In this document: positions 43,457-51,620 of the stretch, in pieces
How positions within the stretch are numbered: position 1 is the stretch's first letter
How the letters are laid out: every line of letters begins with the position of its first letter
Assembly (NCBI GenBank): GCA_944326135.1
Contig: CALVCU010000011.1
Span: 36,483 to 100,482 of the forward strand
DNA: 64,000 nucleotides
DNA from: an uncultured Ligilactobacillus sp.
Lineage (GTDB): Bacteria > Bacillota > Bacilli > Lactobacillales > Lactobacillaceae
Direction of reading: 5' to 3'
Notes under the pieces: generated by a model
What the model saw: only the letters and a program-made list of their open reading frames with translations
Told to the model about the DNA's origin: nothing
Databases searched by the model: none
Made by a program: the position numbers and the translations under genes

Positions 43457-44129
43457 ATGAGGATCAACATTTTACAACATACCCCAAACGAAAAACCAGG
43501 TACTATCCTTAACTGGGCACATAATCATAACCATCAAACATTCATTTATCATCCATATCAATTTGGAAAACTTCCAGAAGCTAAAAATACGGATTTATTA
43601 ATCATTTTGGGTGGTCCAATGAGCCCTAATGATAACCTTCCTTGGATAAAAAAGGAAATTGAATTAGTTCAACAATTGATTCAATTAGATATTCCTATTT
43701 TAGGTATCTGTTATGGGGCACAGTTAATTTCTAAAATTTATGGTGGAAAAATTACATCTGCTCCTGTCAAAGAAGTAGGCTGGGGACCAATTTATCGGAA
43801 AAGTTCAATTATCCCAGGAATCCCTTCAAAATTAAACGTTCTTCACTGGCATGGTGATACTTTTGAAATTCCACATGAAGGAAAACTTCTATTTTCCAGT
43901 GATCAGGTTAAAAATCAAGGCTTTATTATTGGTCATCATATTGTTGGACTTCAATTTCACTTTGAACCACTTGCAGATAATGTTAGAGAAATTGTGATAA
44001 ATGACTCCGATTACATTCATTCATGGTTCTGTTTTTAATCAAGATGCAAATGATATCTTACAAACGCCAATACCAAATGAAAATAAAAAAATTATGTTTA
44101 AAATTTTGGATTATATTACTGAGCATTAA
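43457..44129 (+). pseudogene. Class I glutamine amidotransferase-like protein, C-terminal frameshift
   Basis: The frame from 43457 encodes a GATase-1 domain with the nucleophile Cys in ILGICYGAQL and the His/Glu pair in QFHFEPL, so the triad is intact. Near 44017-44024 the DNA reads ATTCATTC, a 4-base tandem duplication, after which the frame ends at 44038. Removing one copy gives a 222-residue protein that continues GSVLNQDANDILQTPIPNEN and stops at 44127-44129. The truncated form loses about 29 residues and gains a four-residue tail, and may keep activity. AAAGGAG precedes the ATG. It resembles stand-alone GMP synthase-like amidotransferases of unknown substrate. Confidence 0.82.
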
Positions 44130-44165
44130 AAAAACTCTAGTTGAAAGACTCAACTAGAGTTTTTT
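44130..44165. terminator. Bidirectional terminator between amidotransferase and yfhO paralogue
   Basis: ACTCTAGTTGA pairs with TCAACTAGAGT around a five-base loop, with A and T runs on both sides. Confidence 0.92.
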
Positions 44166-44166
44166 A

Positions 44167-46761
44167 TTAACGACGTTTTACTTTTTTTACTAATTCAAGA
44201 GCTATTAAAATAATTAATGAAATTCCACTAATTATCATTCCTAATTTTAGCCCTGGAGTTACATATGTTAATTCAACATGATGTTTTCCTTTTTTTAAGT
44301 TAATAGCAGTCAAATCTCCAAGTGCTTTCTGGAGTTTAATTTGCTTACCATCTACTTTAGCTTTCCATCCTTTTTCATATGGAATTGATAATGCTAATAT
44401 TCCCCCATCAAATCCTTTGTTTGTATTAAAATTAATTTTATTTCCATTCACATGAATATTTTTAATATTTTTCTTAACAGCTTCTTGCTGAAGTTGTTTA
44501 ACAGCATTTACATCCTCAACACTAACAAATAATTGATTAGGCTGATTTATCATTTTTGCATTTTTTATTTCAATCTTAATTTGATCATTTTTATTATATC
44601 TTCCTAAATATAGGACCCCATTTCCTCCCCAAGCATTATTACCACCATAAGTCCCTAAATTTTTCCCATTAACTATAATCGTTAAATCTACTAATTCTTG
44701 AGCTTGTAAATGTCCTAAATACAAATATACATTTCCAGTTTTTGACACAATTGTATTATATACATAATCATTTTCTTTAATTTCAGGAGTATTTATCGTT
44801 AAATTCTTATAATATTCTCGCTTAGTCTTTGATATGCTATTTAATAGTTGATTATAATACTCAAACAGATTACTTTCTGGATTATATACATAATTTATAT
44901 CCGTCGCTTTACGATTAATATTGAAAACTAAAGGAAAAGCACTTTGATTTTCAAAAATCTTTATATTGCTTGTCTTTCCAATTTTTTTAATATTTGGAAC
45001 ATCTAATTTTGTATTGGATGTTGGCATTGAATTAATTTTCTGAGTATTATTAAGTAAATTTTTATTAGCTTCAAAATAATATTTGATTCCCAATAAGCTA
45101 TTAATAGCAAAAGTTGAACCATTATTAAATGTATTCCAACGAATCCATGAATGCTTTTGATAATATCCTAATGCTGAAATATAATCAGTTAACGATGTTG
45201 GTTGTTGTGAAATATACGCTTGTACACCATTATAATTAAATAATAATGGATCATTAGGAGTTATTTCTGCACTTGATCCCATTCGATAAAAAGTTGAATC
45301 TTTATCTTTTACCTTTTTTATTGCTTTATCAAATGAACTTACCGAATATTGATATGCATCCATTGGTACTTGCGAAAATTCATTTTTTTCAATTTTATAA
45401 TTATAAGCAAAAATATCAATTACACATACACAACTTAATAAAATATAAATTATTAAATTCTTTTTAGATATGAATAAGCATAATAAGGTTATTGTAACAA
45501 GAACTATCAATTCAAATATTAAAGTTGAAATATCAAAATTATGATAATGATAATTACTAAACATCATTACTGCAGCAATTAATATGCTTGCTAAAACAAT
45601 AAATATTGATTTATTTTTATTTGATAAAATTGCTGCTCCTTGATATGCAAAACAAATAAATACAAATGTTATTAAAAACGATTCACGATGAACAAAACCA
45701 TTAGGCATTGAAAATGCATGCCACATCATATAGAAAAATTTTACATTAGTCGTTAATATTAAAAATAAAATATAGACTAATGAAATTAATCTTGACTTTA
45801 AACTATATTGGTTACTAAAAAAGTAAAGAATTGTAAATAAAACTACTCCAACCCCACAAAAAATCAGTGGAGATTGAGGATCTACATTTCCATTTAATAA
45901 CGCTGAAAAGAAGGAATGGATATGATAAATTTGTTCAAATGATATTTGAAATTTCTCTTGATTTACACTTTCTTGAGCTAGATAACTAGGCAACATTGCA
46001 ATTGTACCTATACCTACTGAAAAAATCGAATAAATTAGTACTTTTGTTCCTTTTTTTATTGTTTCATTTATTCTTTTACTTAAAATTTGCTTGATTACCC
46101 ATGTTAATGTGGAAATAAATAAAAATATAGTAACTATAATTCCAATATACCAATTTATTAATAATAAACATCCTAAAGAAATCCAATACAATAAAGTTTT
46201 TCCATTACCATACAGAATTCTATCTAACCCTAATAAAACTATTGGTAATAAAATGATTGCATTGACCCACATTGTACATTGTTGGTAATTTGCAAAGAAA
46301 GAACTAAAAGCAAAACATGTACCTAAAATTATAGCTATTAAATTTTTATGGTTTATTTTTTTCTGATTCAAATATTCAGAATTTGTTAAAAATGTATACG
46401 TTGTCAATCCAATTAATCCAATGTTAACTAGAAGGTTAATCATAAAAAATATTGGCATATAACTTGATGGAATAAATAAAGTTACTATATTTAACGGATT
46501 AATCAAATAATATGCTAAAACTGCAAAGAATCCACTTCCTAATCCAATTTGATATGAATATAAAAAATTACGAGGATGAAATATATTTTCTTTAAAATAT
46601 GTCATAAGAGATATATATTGATGTTTCATATCACCTGTAACCACTGTATTATTACCAAATGGATATACATGTGTTAAAAATAAAATGCATATAAATAATA
46701 ATATAGGGAAAATAAAACTAATAATGTAATTAAGTTTCTTTTGGTTTTTAAATGAATTCAT
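44167..46761 (-). CDS. YfhO-family polytopic membrane protein, second copy
   Basis: About 864 residues from the ATG at 46761. The frame extends to a TTG at 46770 that sits directly on the AAAGGAA site. The architecture equals the copy at 4738-7383: a first loop THVYPFGNNTVVTGDMKHQYISLM, about 12 membrane segments, a long extracellular region with Asn-rich stretches, and a last membrane segment ending LELVKKVKRR. The family glycosylates envelope polymers. It is divergent from a family 2 glycosyltransferase at 46922, which may supply its lipid-linked sugar. A dyad at 46851-46896 lies between the two. Confidence 0.85.
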   Translation of the reverse strand: MNSFKNQKKLNYIISFIFPILLFICILFLTHVYPFGNNTVVTGDMKHQYISLMTYFKENIFHPRNFLYSYQIGLGSGFFAVLAYYLINPLNIVTLFIPSSYMPIFFMINLLVNIGLIGLTTYTFLTNSEYLNQKKINHKNLIAIILGTCFAFSSFFANYQQCTMWVNAIILLPIVLLGLDRILYGNGKTLLYWISLGCLLLINWYIGIIVTIFLFISTLTWVIKQILSKRINETIKKGTKVLIYSIFSVGIGTIAMLPSYLAQESVNQEKFQISFEQIYHIHSFFSALLNGNVDPQSPLIFCGVGVVLFTILYFFSNQYSLKSRLISLVYILFLILTTNVKFFYMMWHAFSMPNGFVHRESFLITFVFICFAYQGAAILSNKNKSIFIVLASILIAAVMMFSNYHYHNFDISTLIFELIVLVTITLLCLFISKKNLIIYILLSCVCVIDIFAYNYKIEKNEFSQVPMDAYQYSVSSFDKAIKKVKDKDSTFYRMGSSAEITPNDPLLFNYNGVQAYISQQPTSLTDYISALGYYQKHSWIRWNTFNNGSTFAINSLLGIKYYFEANKNLLNNTQKINSMPTSNTKLDVPNIKKIGKTSNIKIFENQSAFPLVFNINRKATDINYVYNPESNLFEYYNQLLNSISKTKREYYKNLTINTPEIKENDYVYNTIVSKTGNVYLYLGHLQAQELVDLTIIVNGKNLGTYGGNNAWGGNGVLYLGRYNKNDQIKIEIKNAKMINQPNQLFVSVEDVNAVKQLQQEAVKKNIKNIHVNGNKINFNTNKGFDGGILALSIPYEKGWKAKVDGKQIKLQKALGDLTAINLKKGKHHVELTYVTPGLKLGMIISGISLIILIALELVKKVKRR

Positions 46762-46850
46762 TCCGTTCAATTCCTTTAATTAAATTTAATCATATGGTAC
46801 TAACATAGCATTATTACTTTAATATGTAAATTTTAATTTATACGATATCA

Positions 46851-46896
46851 CCTATTTAAAAAACAAAAAAAATATAGTAAAATTTTTTTAAATAGG
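46851..46896. promoter_or_regulatory. Inverted repeat between divergent yfhO and glycosyltransferase
   Basis: A 13-bp perfect inverted repeat CCTATTTAAAAAA/TTTTTTAAATAGG flanks a 20-bp AT-rich spacer that contains a TATAGT -10-like element. It could be an operator coordinating both genes or a hairpin. Confidence 0.45.
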
Positions 46897-46921
46897 CGAG
46901 ATTCATTGGAGTATTATATTT

Positions 46922-48193
46922 ATGGATATTTTTATTAAAATTACGCTATTGATATCTTATATAGGCATTATATATTACTCAATTTGGGTAGCAATTTTAG
47001 TATGCGGATCAATTAAAGAGTCTCATATTAAAGTTAATAACTTAAAAATTCCTAAGGATATCAAATTATTTATCTTAATGCCCATGCTGAATGAAGCTGG
47101 GGTTGTAAATTCTACATTATCTCAATTTTTAAAAAACACAGCAAAATTATCACAAGTCCAACTTGGGGTAATTGATGACGGTTCAATTGATGGAACTGGA
47201 AAATTGATTCAAGAATTTATCACTTCACATCACTGTTCAAATAAAATTCATCTTATTCGCAGAATTTCTCCGAATGCACAAACAGGAAAAGGCGATGCCT
47301 TAAATTATGGCTTAAATTTTATTCGAAAACACTTTGATTACAATATGAATCATGTAATTGTCGGCGTTTTAGATGCTGATGCTATTATGCATCAAAATGA
47401 TTTTCAAAAAGTATTGATTGAATTTGCTGAAAATCCTGAACTTGCATTGTTACAAATTAAGGTTAGAATGACCCAAACAAATAATTGGCTACAAAAAATG
47501 CAAGATGTTGAATTTGCTACACTTAATGACTGGATTCAACGGATTCGAAATCACATTCACAATGCTGCTGCATCTGGAAATGGTCAATTCATCAGAATGA
47601 CCGCTATTAAAAATAATCCTAAGCCATGGGGAAATGCCTTACTTGAAGATTTTGAATTTAGCACTAAATTTTTATTAAGTGGGAAAAAAACACTCTATTC
47701 TTCTGACATTATTGTCTATCAAGAAGCGGTTAATAAAATTAGTCCCTTTATCCGTCAGCGTTCTCGTTGGGTTCAAGGAGGCTTAGATTGCATTGGAAAA
47801 TATATAAAAGAAATTTTGATGAGTCATGAACTTAATTTCTGGGCAAAATTTGAAATGGTTTTCTTTATGCTGTTACCTTCTATTACTCTATTTGTAGGAC
47901 TATCTAACCTTTTTGCCTTAATATTCTCTCTTTTTCACTTTAAAATTTTCATTTATTTGTTTATTTTTTTGATTGGCATTAATTTGCTATTAGCCTTTTA
48001 TATGGGATCAAAATATTGTGAAGATCCAACCAAAGTGCGTTTAGCAACATTATTAAATTGTGCTGGAATGATTATTTATAACATCATTCTATTTCCAGCT
48101 ATTTTAATTGCTTTTTATCGTAAAATTACTGGTAAACAAAAATGGATTAAAACAGCTCATGGTCAAAACAATTCAAATACTGCTAAATCATAA
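46922..48193 (+). CDS. Family 2 glycosyltransferase, processive type (QxxRW)
   Basis: 423 residues. It has one N-terminal membrane segment, a GT-A domain with the nucleotide-binding IDDGSIDGTG, the metal-binding DADA, the ALLEDFEFS acceptor-site motif and QRSRW, then three or four C-terminal membrane segments. The ED and QxxRW set is characteristic of membrane-bound processive beta-glycosyltransferases such as hyaluronan, cellulose and poly-N-acetylglucosamine synthases. It could make a surface polysaccharide, or supply a lipid-linked sugar to the divergent YfhO. It is followed 19 bp later by a secreted Cys-rich protein, probably co-transcribed. Confidence 0.86.
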   Translation: MDIFIKITLLISYIGIIYYSIWVAILVCGSIKESHIKVNNLKIPKDIKLFILMPMLNEAGVVNSTLSQFLKNTAKLSQVQLGVIDDGSIDGTGKLIQEFITSHHCSNKIHLIRRISPNAQTGKGDALNYGLNFIRKHFDYNMNHVIVGVLDADAIMHQNDFQKVLIEFAENPELALLQIKVRMTQTNNWLQKMQDVEFATLNDWIQRIRNHIHNAAASGNGQFIRMTAIKNNPKPWGNALLEDFEFSTKFLLSGKKTLYSSDIIVYQEAVNKISPFIRQRSRWVQGGLDCIGKYIKEILMSHELNFWAKFEMVFFMLLPSITLFVGLSNLFALIFSLFHFKIFIYLFIFLIGINLLLAFYMGSKYCEDPTKVRLATLLNCAGMIIYNIILFPAILIAFYRKITGKQKWIKTAHGQNNSNTAKS

Positions 48194-48212
48194 AAAGAAA
48201 GGATTTTTTATA

Positions 48213-48941
48213 ATGAAAAGAACAAATAAATTAGCATTAGCTACTGCTGTTCTTGGTTTTAGTTTATTTATGACATCAGGAACAACTCACGCTGATCAAG
48301 TTAACGCCACATCATCAAATACAACTACAAGTCAAGTTGCTTCACAAAAGCAATCATCTGTAGTTTCATCAGATGCAAACTCAGCAACTTCAACATCAGT
48401 TGCTTCTTCAAAATCACAATCAACACAAACATCATCTGTGGCAGTTTCATCCACTCCTTGTGTTTCTTCAGAATCAACATCTAATAGTACATCAACAGCT
48501 TGCAATAGCAGCGTAGCTCATTCTGCTGGCACTGCCGGTACTGCTGGCACTGCTGGCACTGCCGGTACTGCTGGTACTGCTGGCACTGCTGGTACTGCTG
48601 GCACTGCTCCAACGGCTCCTACTGCCCCAACAGCTCCTACTGCTCCTACTGCTCCTACTGCTCCTACTGCCCCATCAAAACCTGATACACCTAATGTACC
48701 AAGTAAACCTTCATGCCCAGATAACAAACCATCATGTCCAGACAATCCATGTCCATGTCCTAATGATCCATGTCATCCACATCAAACAGTTGTTATTGTT
48801 CACAAATATGTAGAATGCACATGGACAACAGTAGAAACTCACTACTGCGTAACATCATGTGGTCAAGTTATTGCTAAACGCTGTGTAGTCGTACATCATG
48901 GATATCGTGTTGTAGACGTACCAGTTGTAATTAATGACTAA
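48213..48941 (+). CDS. Secreted Cys-rich protein with Gly-Thr-Ala and Pro-Thr-Ala triplet repeats
   Basis: 242 residues from the ATG at 48213 (AGAAAGGA nine bases upstream). The signal peptide ends near TTHADQ. Residues 25-105 are Ser/Thr-rich. From about residue 106 come nine Gly-Thr-Ala triplets and then seven Pro-Thr-Ala triplets. A Pro/Cys/Asp segment (PSCPDNKPSCPDNPCPCPND) and an 80-residue domain with five further Cys follow (VECTWTTVETHYCVTSCG). There is no LPxTG or membrane anchor. Gly-X-Y triplets are the minimal collagen pattern, but nine are few and lack Pro at X or Y. About 11 Cys in an exported lactobacillar protein is unusual. I do not recognise the family. It is downstream of the glycosyltransferase. 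Confidence 0.8.
   Translation: MKRTNKLALATAVLGFSLFMTSGTTHADQVNATSSNTTTSQVASQKQSSVVSSDANSATSTSVASSKSQSTQTSSVAVSSTPCVSSESTSNSTSTACNSSVAHSAGTAGTAGTAGTAGTAGTAGTAGTAGTAPTAPTAPTAPTAPTAPTAPTAPSKPDTPNVPSKPSCPDNKPSCPDNPCPCPNDPCHPHQTVVIVHKYVECTWTTVETHYCVTSCGQVIAKRCVVVHHGYRVVDVPVVIND
48528..48671 (+). repeat. 9-bp tandem repeats coding GTA and PTA triplets
   Basis: Nine copies of GGYACTGCY (48528-48608) are followed by seven copies of CCNACNGCY (48609-48671). The third bases vary little and the unit keeps frame, so the tract should expand and contract easily. Confidence 0.93.
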
Positions 48942-48966
48942 CATTTAACTTGTAATCCCGTCTAAT

Positions 48967-49003
48967 AAAAAAAGGACTGTAACATAAGTTACAGTCCTTT
49001 TTT
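48967..49003. terminator. Bidirectional terminator between Cys-rich protein and guaA
   Basis: AAAAAAGGACTGTAAC pairs with GTTACAGTCCTTTTTT. Confidence 0.93.
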
Positions 49004-49041
49004 CTTTTATCAATTTATTAATGAACAAGAACTTTCTAATA

Positions 49042-50598
49042 TTATTCATATTCAATTGTTGCAGGTGGCTTAGAAGTAATATCATACATTACACGGTTAA
49101 CATGTTGAACTTCATTAACGATTCGTACTGAGATTTTTTGTAAAATATCCCATGGAATTTTTGCAAAGTCCGCAGTCATTCCATCAATTGAAGTTACGGC
49201 ACGAATTGCAACTGCATAATCATATGTTCGTCCATCACCCATTACACCAACAGAACGAATTCCAGGTAAAGCTACAAAGTATTGCCAAATTTCCTTGTCT
49301 AAACCGGCATTAGCAATTTCTTCACGTAAAATTGCATCTGCATCACGGACAATTTGTAATTTTTCTTCAGTTACTTCACCAATTACACGAATTGCCAAAC
49401 CTGGGCCTGGGAATGGTTGACGCCATACTAAATTATGAGGCATTCCTAATTTTTCGCCTAATTCACGAACTTCATCTTTAAATAATGTACGTAATGGTTC
49501 GATTAATTCAAAATCCATGTCTTCTGGAAGTCCGCCAACATTATGGTGAGACTTAATTGTTTGTGCTGTATCCGTTCCTGATTCAATCACATCCGTATAA
49601 AGCGTTCCTTGAGCTAAAAACTTAATTCCATCTAACTTCTTAGCTTCATCATTAAAGACTTGAATAAATTCATTTCCGATAATCTTCCGTTTCTTTTCAG
49701 GATCTGAAACGCCCTTTAACTTATCCAAGAAACGTTGTTGTGCATCAACTTTAATGATATTCAAGCCGAACTTACCAGCTAGACTATCCATTACTTGTTG
49801 TGCTTCATTTTTCCGCAATAAACCATGATCAACAAAAATACTTGTTAATTGGTTACCAATTGCCTTATGTAACAATACACCTACAACTGATGAATCAACC
49901 CCACCAGATAAGGCTAAAAGCACTTTCTTATCGCCAACAGTTTCACGAATCTTCTTGACTTGCATGTCAATGAAATCGTCCATTGTCCAATTATCTTTTG
50001 CTTGGCAAACATCAAATGCAAATCTTCTTAAAATATCATTACCATATTCTGTGTTACGTACTTCTGGGTGGAATTGTAATCCATAAAATTTCTTTTCATC
50101 ATTTGCAATTGCTGAAATAGGACAGTTTTGACTTGTAGCCACAACTTTAAATCCATCCGGTGCTTGAGTTACTAAATCACCATGACTCATCCAAACTGTT
50201 TGTTCTGTTGGTAAACCTTTAAACATAACTGCATTATCATCAGTCACCTTAATATCTGCTTTACCATATTCTTTATTATCAGCAGTTTCTACTTTTCCCC
50301 CAGGAAGAGTGTGTGCCATTAATTGCATCCCATAGCAAATTCCTAAAACAGGAATTCCTAAATTAAAGATTTCAGGATCGACCTTAAAAGCACCATTATC
50401 ATATACACTATTAGGTCCACCAGAAAAGATAATTCCCTTAGGGGCGATTTGCTTGATTTCTTCAGCCGTGATTTTATGTGATAAGAGTTCTGAATACACA
50501 CCAAATTCACGAATACGTCGTGTAATCAATTGATTATATTGACTACCAAAATCAAGCACGATAATCTTATCGAAATTTTGCATTTCATCCTTTACCAT
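49042..50598 (-). CDS. guaA: GMP synthase (glutamine-hydrolysing)
   Basis: 518 residues from the ATG at 50598, which has GAGGTGA five bases upstream. The reading frame continues 20 codons further without a ribosome site. The GATase domain has the nucleophile in [10 protein letters not shown] and the His/Glu in LQFHPEV. The ATP-pyrophosphatase domain has the P-loop [14 protein letters not shown]. The C-terminal dimerisation domain ends [18 protein letters not shown]. It aminates XMP to GMP. It is monocistronic or the last gene of a unit with coaA upstream. Confidence 0.97.
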   Translation of the reverse strand: MVKDEMQNFDKIIVLDFGSQYNQLITRRIREFGVYSELLSHKITAEEIKQIAPKGIIFSGGPNSVYDNGAFKVDPEIFNLGIPVLGICYGMQLMAHTLPGGKVETADNKEYGKADIKVTDDNAVMFKGLPTEQTVWMSHGDLVTQAPDGFKVVATSQNCPISAIANDEKKFYGLQFHPEVRNTEYGNDILRRFAFDVCQAKDNWTMDDFIDMQVKKIRETVGDKKVLLALSGGVDSSVVGVLLHKAIGNQLTSIFVDHGLLRKNEAQQVMDSLAGKFGLNIIKVDAQQRFLDKLKGVSDPEKKRKIIGNEFIQVFNDEAKKLDGIKFLAQGTLYTDVIESGTDTAQTIKSHHNVGGLPEDMDFELIEPLRTLFKDEVRELGEKLGMPHNLVWRQPFPGPGLAIRVIGEVTEEKLQIVRDADAILREEIANAGLDKEIWQYFVALPGIRSVGVMGDGRTYDYAVAIRAVTSIDGMTADFAKIPWDILQKISVRIVNEVQHVNRVMYDITSKPPATIEYE

Positions 50599-50695
50599 GC
50601 TTTTCACCTCATCATTGATATTATTATCCATTTTACAAAGACACCCGAATGATGTCAATTAAAATTTAATTATTATCAGTAAATAAACGCACTTT

Positions 50696-51619
50696 TCAGT
50701 ATTTGCGCAACAAAAGTTCGTTTACTAAGTGATTACTTCCTTTTGCCATAATTAAATCTGCTCGATTCTTAGTTGGTAAAATATATTCATGTAAATTTAC
50801 ATGATTGACTGTTTCCCATGTATTCTTAGCAATTTGAAACGCCTTTTCGCGATTCTCTTTTTGTGCTAAAGAATAATAATAATTATGCGGATCATTGAAT
50901 GCTCCATTTAAAAGCATTTCAAACCGTTCCAAATACCAACGACGAATGTCTTTTTCTTCTGCATCCACATAGATTGAAAAGTCAAAGTAATCACTTACAT
51001 AAATTTGTTGATTGCTTGGTAACTGTAAGACATTAATCCCCTCTACAATCAAAATATCTGGATTATTAACAACATCAACTCGATTTGGTATAATATCGTA
51101 ACTTTGATGTGAATAAACTGGTGCTTGTGCAAGCTTTCCACTTTTAACTTCATCAATAAAGTGAATCAATTTCTCCATATCATAACTTTCTGGAAATCCT
51201 TTACGATTAAGTAATTGATGTTCCTTTAAATATGCATTTGGATATAAAAATCCATCTGTTGTGATCAGTTGTACCTTTTTCCCCGGAAACGCTTCTTTTA
51301 ATAACAACTTTAATAAACGTGCAGTTGTACTCTTCCCCACAGCAACCGATCCCGCAATCCCAATAATGAACGGAATATTTTGTAGTGGTTTCCCTAAAAA
51401 ACGAGCTGTTTGTTCTTGCTTATATTTTTGTACATTCAATTGCATTTCAATGTAATAAACAAGTGGCATATATATTTCTTGAACATCCTTAATTGAAATC
51501 CGGTCGTTCAATGATTTAATATGCTCTAACTCTTTTTCTGTCAATGGCACAATATTCTTCTCATAATATTCACGCCATTTTTTTCGTGGGATTCTAAAAT
51601 AATTTAATGATTCTTCCAT
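50696..51619 (-). CDS. coaA: Pantothenate kinase type I
   Basis: 307 residues. The P-loop is GIAGSVAVGKST (residues 88-98 region) in a typical CoaA context, with TTDGFLYPN, GFPESYDMEKL and VEGINVLQ following. It phosphorylates pantothenate in the first step of coenzyme A synthesis and is normally inhibited by CoA. It begins one base after the helD stop, so the two genes are tightly coupled. Confidence 0.96.
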   Translation of the reverse strand: MEESLNYFRIPRKKWREYYEKNIVPLTEKELEHIKSLNDRISIKDVQEIYMPLVYYIEMQLNVQKYKQEQTARFLGKPLQNIPFIIGIAGSVAVGKSTTARLLKLLLKEAFPGKKVQLITTDGFLYPNAYLKEHQLLNRKGFPESYDMEKLIHFIDEVKSGKLAQAPVYSHQSYDIIPNRVDVVNNPDILIVEGINVLQLPSNQQIYVSDYFDFSIYVDAEEKDIRRWYLERFEMLLNGAFNDPHNYYYSLAQKENREKAFQIAKNTWETVNHVNLHEYILPTKNRADLIMAKGSNHLVNELLLRKY

Positions 51620-51620
51620 T

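Noticed and set aside
44017..44038. Amidotransferase simply ending at the first stop
   Set aside because: The downstream sequence remains open in another frame for about 30 codons with typical composition up to a stop placed directly before the terminator, and a clean ATTC duplication explains the shift.
48518..48745. Minus-strand open frame of Val-Pro-Ala repeats opposite the GTA/PTA tract
   Set aside because: It is the reverse reading of the 9-bp repeat with no start signals. The plus-strand gene has a signal peptide and ribosome site.
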